Shown here: in pieces, positions 49,434 to 54,034 of the stretch | Layout of the letters: every line of letters begins with the position of its first letter | How positions within the stretch are numbered: position 1 is the first letter of the stretch | From: an uncultured Bacilli bacterium | GTDB taxonomy: Bacteria; Bacillota_I; Bacilli_A; RF39; UBA660 | Direction of reading: 5' to 3' | DNA length: 54,034 bases | NCBI GenBank assembly: GCA_934122215.1 | Contig: CAKOWF010000002.1 | Location: 1 to 54,034, forward strand | Notes under the pieces: model-generated | The model's input: the letters and a program-made list of their open reading frames with translations, nothing else | What the model was told of the DNA's origin: nothing | The model's database searches: none | Made by a program: the position numbers and the translations under genes

Positions 49434-49955
49434 ATGTTATTAAACATTCGTGGTGATAAGATAGAGGTCACTGATTCAATCAAAAACTATATTGAGGAAA
49501 AATTAAAGAGATTGGATAAGTACTTTGAAAATCCTGAAGATTTAAAAGCAAACATCGTTGTAAGAACTAGAGGAATTGATCAAATAATAGAGGTTACAAT
49601 TCCAATTAAAAAAGCTATATTAAGAGCAGAAGAAACAAATAAGGATTTGTATGCAGCTATTGATAAAGTAACTGATAAACTAGAAAGATCAATAAGAAAA
49701 AATAAAACTAAGATTAAAAGAAGAAAAGTAGAAAATATGGATGTATTCTTAGATTTTGAGGTAGAAGAGGAAGAAGAACAAAAAATAGTCAAAAGAAAAC
49801 AAATTAATAATAAACCAATGAGTGAAGAAGAAGCAATACTTCAAATGGATTTGTTAGATCATGATTTCTTCATATTCCAAAATACTGAAACTAATAATAT
49901 GTCAGTAATTTATAAAAGAAAAGATAATTCATACGGTATTATAGAAATTATATAA
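49434..49955 (+). CDS. hpf: Long-form ribosome hibernation promoting factor
   Basis: Long HPF dimerises 70S ribosomes into inactive 100S particles in stationary phase. The N-terminal S30AE domain starts LLNIRGDKIEVTDSIKNYIE and includes YAAIDKVTDKLERSIRK. A linker rich in Glu and Lys leads to the C-terminal dimerisation domain, with KRKQINNKPMSEEEAILQMD and NNMSVIYKRKDNSYGIIE. It is 173-174 aa long. Two adjacent ATGs (49431 and 49434) are possible; AGGAG lies at 49421-49425. Confidence 0.95.
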   Translation: MLLNIRGDKIEVTDSIKNYIEEKLKRLDKYFENPEDLKANIVVRTRGIDQIIEVTIPIKKAILRAEETNKDLYAAIDKVTDKLERSIRKNKTKIKRRKVENMDVFLDFEVEEEEEQKIVKRKQINNKPMSEEEAILQMDLLDHDFFIFQNTETNNMSVIYKRKDNSYGIIEII

Positions 49956-49975
49956 GAGCTTAGGCTCTTTTTGTT
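49954..49975 (+). terminator. Intrinsic terminator after hpf
   Basis: A six-bp stem, AAGAGC / GCTCTT, with a four-base loop is followed by TTTTG. Confidence 0.65.
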
Positions 49976-49999
49976 TTCAAAAAGTTTACATAGGATATC

Positions 50000-50028
50000 T
50001 TTACAATATTCACAAATTCATTTATAAT
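50000..50028 (+). promoter_or_regulatory. Promoter of the acyl-ligase operon
   Basis: TTTACA (50000-50005) and TATAAT (50023-50028) have a 17-bp spacer. It would drive the ligase, HAD, acyltransferase and kinase genes, which are separated by no more than 12 bases. Confidence 0.65.
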
Positions 50029-50060
50029 GAATTGTAGAAAGTTATTTGTGGGGTGTTATT

Positions 50061-51884
50061 ATGGAAAATATAAAAGAAGAAATAAATGAGTTAAAAGAAT
50101 ATAAAGAAAAGCTAAGTAAATTAAGTGAAGAAGAGGAAGTAAAAAGAAATATATATTTAAAAAAAATTCAAACAGGAGAAATTCAAGGGCCTCCGATTGG
50201 GAAATTAAGTTTAGATAAAAATTGGTTAAAAAAATATACTGACAAAGAATTATCTATAAAAATTCCACATATGAAAATATATGATTATATGATGAAAGAT
50301 AATTTAAATCATTTTAATGATAAGGCAATAGTATATTTTGGAAAATCTATAACATATAAAAATTTGGATAAAAAAATAAATGCATTTGCTAGAAGTTTAA
50401 AACAGGATGGAATAAAAAAAGGTGATATTATAACAGTATGCATGCCAAATACACCAGAAGCTATAATAGCATTCTATGCAATAAATAAAATAGGTGCGAT
50501 AGCAAACATGATTCATCCATTATCAGGCCAACAAGAAATAAAAAATTATTTAAGAGAAGTAAATTCTAAAATGATAATAACAATTGATAGTTCATACAAT
50601 AAAATAACAAATATAGCAGATGAAACAAATTTACAGAAAATCGTATTAGTGTCACCTGCAGATTCAATGCCAATATGGACTAAAATGGCATATAAATTTT
50701 CACAAAGGAAAAATAAATTAACACGTGATATAAGAGCAATTAGTTGGGACAACTTTATTAAAAATGGATCAAATTATAATAAAGAAATAGAAGAAGAATA
50801 TGAAAAAAACAGAACAGCTGTAATTTTACATACTGGTGGAACAACAGGAATACCAAAAGGGGTAGAGTTAACAGATGATAATTTTAATTCTATGGTAGAA
50901 CAATTTCTTCAAACAGCTAATAATTTTGAAAGAAATGATAGAATGCTGACTATAATGCCGGTATTTCATGGATTTGGGTTATGCAGTTCAGTACATTTAC
51001 CTCTTTCAGCAGGTGTAATGATTAATTTAATTCCTAAATTAAATTCAAAAAAATTAGATAAACTAATAACAAAATACAAACCAAATCATATAATAGGGGT
51101 TCCTACATTATTTAAAGGAATAATCAACAATAAAAAATTAAAAAAAGTTGACTTATCATTTTTAAAATATGTAGTATCAGGTGGAGATTTAGTGAAAGAT
51201 TCATTAGAAAATGATATAAATGATTTTTTAAAAGAACATAATTCGAGTGCCAAACTAAGTAAAGGATATGGTCTATCAGAAGCAGTAGCAGGAGCTACAT
51301 TTGCATATAATGGCTATAATAATCCAACATCAGTAGGTATACCAATGGTCGCTACAAACTTGAAAATAGTAAAATCTGGAACAAATATAGAAGTAGAAAA
51401 TGGCGAAATAGGTGAAATTTGTTTATACGGGCCATCAATTATGAAAGGTTATTATCATAATGAAACTGAAACAAATTCATCTATAAAAAACGGATGGCTT
51501 CATACAGGCGATTTGGGATATTATGAAAATGATTCATTATATTTTGCGCAAAGAAAAGGAAATATGATTATTTCCAGTGGAGTCAATGTATATCCTTCGA
51601 ATATTGAAGAAGTTATTGAAAAGCATGATAGTGTATCTGCATGTGCAGTAATTGGAATATATCATCCATATAAAATACAAGTTCCGAAGGCTTATATTGT
51701 ACTAAAAGAAGGTTATGAATTAACAGATGAACTAAAAAAAGAAATAGAAAATTTATGCAAAAAAAATTTAAATGTATATTCGGTTCCATATAGATATGAG
51801 TTTAGGGATAAACTACCACAAACTTTATTAGGAAAGATAAATAAAAAAGAATTAGAACAAGGAGAAAAATCTAAAACAAGATAG
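50061..51884 (+). CDS. AMP-dependent acyl-CoA/acyl-acid ligase
   Basis: The adenylate-forming domain has the P-loop-like motif ILHTGGTTGIPKGVELT near residue 255, KGYGLSEAVAGATF and the core motif LHTGDLGYYENDSLYF. The C-terminal Lys motif LLGKINKKEL is near the end. The product is about 607 aa and activates a carboxylic acid, probably a fatty acid, as acyl-AMP. An N-terminal helical stretch of about 50 residues precedes the domain. The ATG at 50061 follows GGGGTGTTATT. It is the first gene of an operon with a PlsC-like acyltransferase, which supports fatty acid salvage into lipid. Confidence 0.88.
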   Translation: MENIKEEINELKEYKEKLSKLSEEEEVKRNIYLKKIQTGEIQGPPIGKLSLDKNWLKKYTDKELSIKIPHMKIYDYMMKDNLNHFNDKAIVYFGKSITYKNLDKKINAFARSLKQDGIKKGDIITVCMPNTPEAIIAFYAINKIGAIANMIHPLSGQQEIKNYLREVNSKMIITIDSSYNKITNIADETNLQKIVLVSPADSMPIWTKMAYKFSQRKNKLTRDIRAISWDNFIKNGSNYNKEIEEEYEKNRTAVILHTGGTTGIPKGVELTDDNFNSMVEQFLQTANNFERNDRMLTIMPVFHGFGLCSSVHLPLSAGVMINLIPKLNSKKLDKLITKYKPNHIIGVPTLFKGIINNKKLKKVDLSFLKYVVSGGDLVKDSLENDINDFLKEHNSSAKLSKGYGLSEAVAGATFAYNGYNNPTSVGIPMVATNLKIVKSGTNIEVENGEIGEICLYGPSIMKGYYHNETETNSSIKNGWLHTGDLGYYENDSLYFAQRKGNMIISSGVNVYPSNIEEVIEKHDSVSACAVIGIYHPYKIQVPKAYIVLKEGYELTDELKKEIENLCKKNLNVYSVPYRYEFRDKLPQTLLGKINKKELEQGEKSKTR

Positions 51885-51893
51885 GAGGATAAT

Positions 51894-52472
51894 ATGAACA
51901 TTGGAATAGATGTAGATGGAGTATTAACAGATATATATAATTATCAAATAGAAAAAGGACAACAATATTTTAATAAGATGAAAGAAAAAAACACTTTATC
52001 TATAGCAGAAATGTTTGATGTAACTAGTGAAGAGGAAAAGAAATTTTGGACAAAGTATATATGGGAATATTGTTTAAAAGTAAAAGCGAGAGAAGGCGCT
52101 AGTGAGGCTTTACAAAAGTTAAAAGATGAAGGAAATAAAATTTATATTATAACAAGTAGGGTACATACTACTAAAAAGAATATACTAGGATTAATTTTTA
52201 GAAAAATGCTAATTTCATGGTTAAAAGATAATAAAATTCCATACGATGGGATAATATACTGTGATGATAAAAAAAGTGATTTAGAAAAATATTTATCTTG
52301 TAAAAAACTTGGAATTGATTATATGATAGAAGATGATATAGCTAATATAAATTCAATAAAAACAGTGTCAAAGGCAATTTGTTTTAATCAACCATATAAT
52401 AATAATTTAAATGATTCTACAGTAGAGAAAATAAATGACTTTCAGGAATTAAATCAAAAAATAAGGAGATAA
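51894..52472 (+). CDS. HAD-superfamily phosphatase (5'(3')-nucleotidase-like)
   Basis: The first HAD motif is GIDVDGVLTDIYN at the N-terminus, with both Asp residues present. Motif II is YIITSR near residue 84, and motif III/IV lies around IYCDDKKSDLEKY and MIEDDIANI. The fold and length (192 aa) resemble NT5C-type nucleotidases. In this operon the substrate may instead be a lipid phosphate or nucleotide head group, which cannot be decided. It lies nine bases after the ligase gene (RBS TAGGAGGATAAT). Confidence 0.82.
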   Translation: MNIGIDVDGVLTDIYNYQIEKGQQYFNKMKEKNTLSIAEMFDVTSEEEKKFWTKYIWEYCLKVKAREGASEALQKLKDEGNKIYIITSRVHTTKKNILGLIFRKMLISWLKDNKIPYDGIIYCDDKKSDLEKYLSCKKLGIDYMIEDDIANINSIKTVSKAICFNQPYNNNLNDSTVEKINDFQELNQKIRR

Positions 52473-52475
52473 TGT

Positions 52476-53240
52476 ATGAAAAAAGATTTTAATTATAAAT
52501 TGGTTAGAACTGTTGCTGTTCCAACATTTAAATTGTGCTTAAAACCAACAATAATAAATGCAGAAAATATACCAGAAACAGGTCCTGTATTATTATGTGG
52601 CAATCATTTACATGTGTGGGACCAATTTCCTGTAATATGTGCAACAAAAAGAGTAACACATTGGATGGCAAAAAAAGAATATTTTGATGGTAAATTGGGA
52701 CCATTTTTTAAAGCAACCGGTGCAATACCTGTAGATAGATTTGGCGATCCTCATGCATCAACGGAAATTGCTATCGAATATTTAAAAAATGGTGAAGTTG
52801 TTGGAATATTTCCAGAAGGTACAAGAAATCAATACGAAGTAGCTAAAATTGAATTACAAAAATTAGAACATGAATTAGAAAGCAAAGAAAAATCAAATAA
52901 AACATCTATAAATGAATTAAGTAAATTAAAAGAAAAAATACAAAATGCACAAAATAATATAATAATTGCAAAAGAAACAGTAAAGAAAAAAGGAAATGAG
53001 GTAATAGAAAATGAAGAATTATTACCTTTCAAATTTGGAGCAGTATCTATGGCACAAAAAACAAACGCTACAATAGTGCCATTTGCAGTAACAGGCGATT
53101 ATGAAATAGGAAATGATAATTTGACTGTTAGGTTTGGAGAACCCTTTAAGGTTGGGAATATGACTTTAGAGGAAGCAAATGAGCAGTTAAGAAGTAAAAT
53201 ATTAGAGCTGGTAAGAGAAAATAGAGCAAAGAAATTGTAA
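52476..53240 (+). CDS. PlsC-like acyltransferase with an internal coiled-coil insertion
   Basis: The H-x4-D box is GNHLHVWDQFPV at about residues 46-57. The second block is FPEGTRN near residue 113, and PFKFGAVSMAQKTNATIVPF gives the later blocks. In ordinary PlsC, EGTR is followed within a few residues by the PFKxG block. Here about 65 residues of Lys/Glu-rich predicted coiled coil (about 118-182) are inserted between them. The total is 254 aa. The gene follows the HAD gene by three bases and precedes a 7TM kinase paralogue. Confidence 0.88.
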   Translation: MKKDFNYKLVRTVAVPTFKLCLKPTIINAENIPETGPVLLCGNHLHVWDQFPVICATKRVTHWMAKKEYFDGKLGPFFKATGAIPVDRFGDPHASTEIAIEYLKNGEVVGIFPEGTRNQYEVAKIELQKLEHELESKEKSNKTSINELSKLKEKIQNAQNNIIIAKETVKKKGNEVIENEELLPFKFGAVSMAQKTNATIVPFAVTGDYEIGNDNLTVRFGEPFKVGNMTLEEANEQLRSKILELVRENRAKKL

Positions 53241-53252
53241 AGAGGTGAAAAA

Positions 53253-54034
53253 ATGTTAAGTAGTATATATTTTCAATCCCTTAGTTTAATATATATTATT
53301 TTATTGATTATTATATATTTTACAAAGAAACATTTGTCATCAATAGAAAACACTATTTTTTCTATTTTGATTGTAATAAATTGTATAGGATTAATTCTTG
53401 ATATAGCGAGTATTTTTACAATAATAAATATGGATTCATTACCACTTATTAATGTTATTATAACAAAATTATATCTAATATATTTATTAACATGGATATC
53501 ATTATTGACACTTTATATTTATACAATTTCATTTAAGGATAATGGTAATAATAAAAGTTTTAATAATAAATTTAAAATAGTTTTAAAATTTGAAATAATT
53601 ATGTATATTATATCCGTAATAATAGTTTTTGCTTTGCCTCTTTACTATTTTTATCAAGATAACATTATATATTCATATGGGCCAAGTTCAATCTTTTTAT
53701 ATGTAATCAGTAGTCTATATATTTTATCATGGATTTATTGCATGATAAAAAATTTTAAGAATATTAAAAACAAAAAATATTTACCTATGTTTGCATATAT
53801 GACTATTGGCATAGTTGTAATTATTATTCAGGGATCAAATCCATCAATATTACTAATGACATCGATGGAATCATTTATAGTATTTTTAATGTATTTCACA
53901 ATAGAAAATCCAGACTTACAAATGTTAAAAGAATTTCATAAAGCAAGAGAATTAGCTGAAGAATCAAATAAAGAAAAAACAGAATTTCTATTCAATATAT
54001 CAAATCAAATAAAAACACCAATAAATAAAATAAT
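53253..54034 (+). CDS. 7TM histidine-kinase-like sensor, cut by the window end, His replaced by Asn
   Basis: The reading frame from ATG 53253 stays open to the end of the window (260 codons). About seven hydrophobic helices cover residues 1-215, then TIENPDLQMLKEFHKARELA leads to the dimerisation box EFLFNISNQIKTPINKI. Asn251 occupies the place of the phosphoacceptor His. The juxtamembrane motif MYFTIENPDL is shared with the kinase at 27335, so the two are paralogues. The ribosome binding site is AAAGAGGTGAAAAA, and the gene follows the acyltransferase by 12 bases. The ATPase part lies beyond the window. Confidence 0.82.
   Translation, partial: MLSSIYFQSLSLIYIILLIIIYFTKKHLSSIENTIFSILIVINCIGLILDIASIFTIINMDSLPLINVIITKLYLIYLLTWISLLTLYIYTISFKDNGNNKSFNNKFKIVLKFEIIMYIISVIIVFALPLYYFYQDNIIYSYGPSSIFLYVISSLYILSWIYCMIKNFKNIKNKKYLPMFAYMTIGIVVIIIQGSNPSILLMTSMESFIVFLMYFTIENPDLQMLKEFHKARELAEESNKEKTEFLFNISNQIKTPINKI

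Noticed and set aside
1..54034. Mycoplasma-type code (TGA = Trp)
   Set aside because: Several clear genes end in TGA at the expected family length (the M23 peptidase, walJ, the first cold-shock gene) and tryptophan is encoded by TGG, so the standard bacterial code applies.
1..54034. tRNA, rRNA, CRISPR, transposase or integrase genes
   Set aside because: The intergenic regions are short and were read through; no cloverleaf-like CCA-flanked segment, repeat-spacer array or recombinase signature was recognised.

Overview
The window is very AT-rich, uses the standard bacterial code (TGA is a real stop, for example at the ATGA junctions near 37303 and 38064), and is densely packed, mostly on the plus strand. 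The complete S10-spc-alpha ribosomal operon, zinc-type S14 and L36, WhiA, FtsH, RlmH, WalJ/YycJ, long-form HPF, an Agr quorum-sensing locus and a SpoIIR-like protein point to a low-GC Bacillota lineage with a reduced genome, probably a host-associated uncultured Bacilli/Mycoplasmatota relative (RF39-like). That placement is inference from gene content and composition.

Layout. Positions 1-11160 hold a divergent guanylate kinase gene that appears frameshifted, then tilS, ftsH, a 5.3-kb segment with a 53-aa ORF and a 1630-aa giant protein, then ksgA and a class I glutamine amidotransferase. The 5.3-kb segment is bracketed by two near-identical copies of the ftsH 3' end. Positions 11231-25375 are one S10-spc-alpha supercluster from rpsJ to rplQ, including secY, adk, map, infA and rpoA but lacking rpmD (L30). 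Positions 25406-32797 hold an esterase, a PlsC-like acyltransferase, a 7TM hybrid histidine kinase whose phosphoacceptor residues are all replaced, a tyrosine kinase/PHP phosphatase pair of the capsule-regulator type, an orphan type IV prepilin-like protein and a ZIP transporter. Positions 33006-44323 hold whiA, rplI-dnaB-M23 peptidase-walJ-rlmH, a SpoIIR homologue, an MntP-like transporter, murA, a degenerate SGNH protein and a P-type Ca2+ ATPase.

Positions 44341-49400 are a signalling region. It contains an orphan AbiEi-like protein, agrA-agrC on the plus strand, and agrD-agrB convergent on the minus strand. agrD is only 41 codons and is easily missed. A cold-shock-protein / second AgrA-like regulator / cold-shock-protein group follows. 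Two LytTR half-sites spaced exactly 21 bp start to start lie upstream of the first cold-shock gene. This suggests that the quorum signal controls an RNA chaperone and a second response regulator.

Positions 49413-54034 hold hpf and then an acyl-CoA ligase-like gene, a HAD phosphatase, a second PlsC-like acyltransferase with a coiled-coil insert, and the start of a second 7TM kinase paralogue that also lacks the phosphoacceptor His. The order lipid enzyme, PlsC, 7TM pseudo-kinase therefore occurs twice in 54 kb. This pairing and the Agr-to-cold-shock wiring are the best candidates for an undescribed system here. Promoters commonly sit only 21-28 nt from the start codon, giving transcripts with leaders of about 8-16 nt and little more than a GGTGAT-type ribosome binding site. 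No tRNA, rRNA, CRISPR array, transposase or integrase was recognised, and no gene-free stretch exceeds 300 bases.
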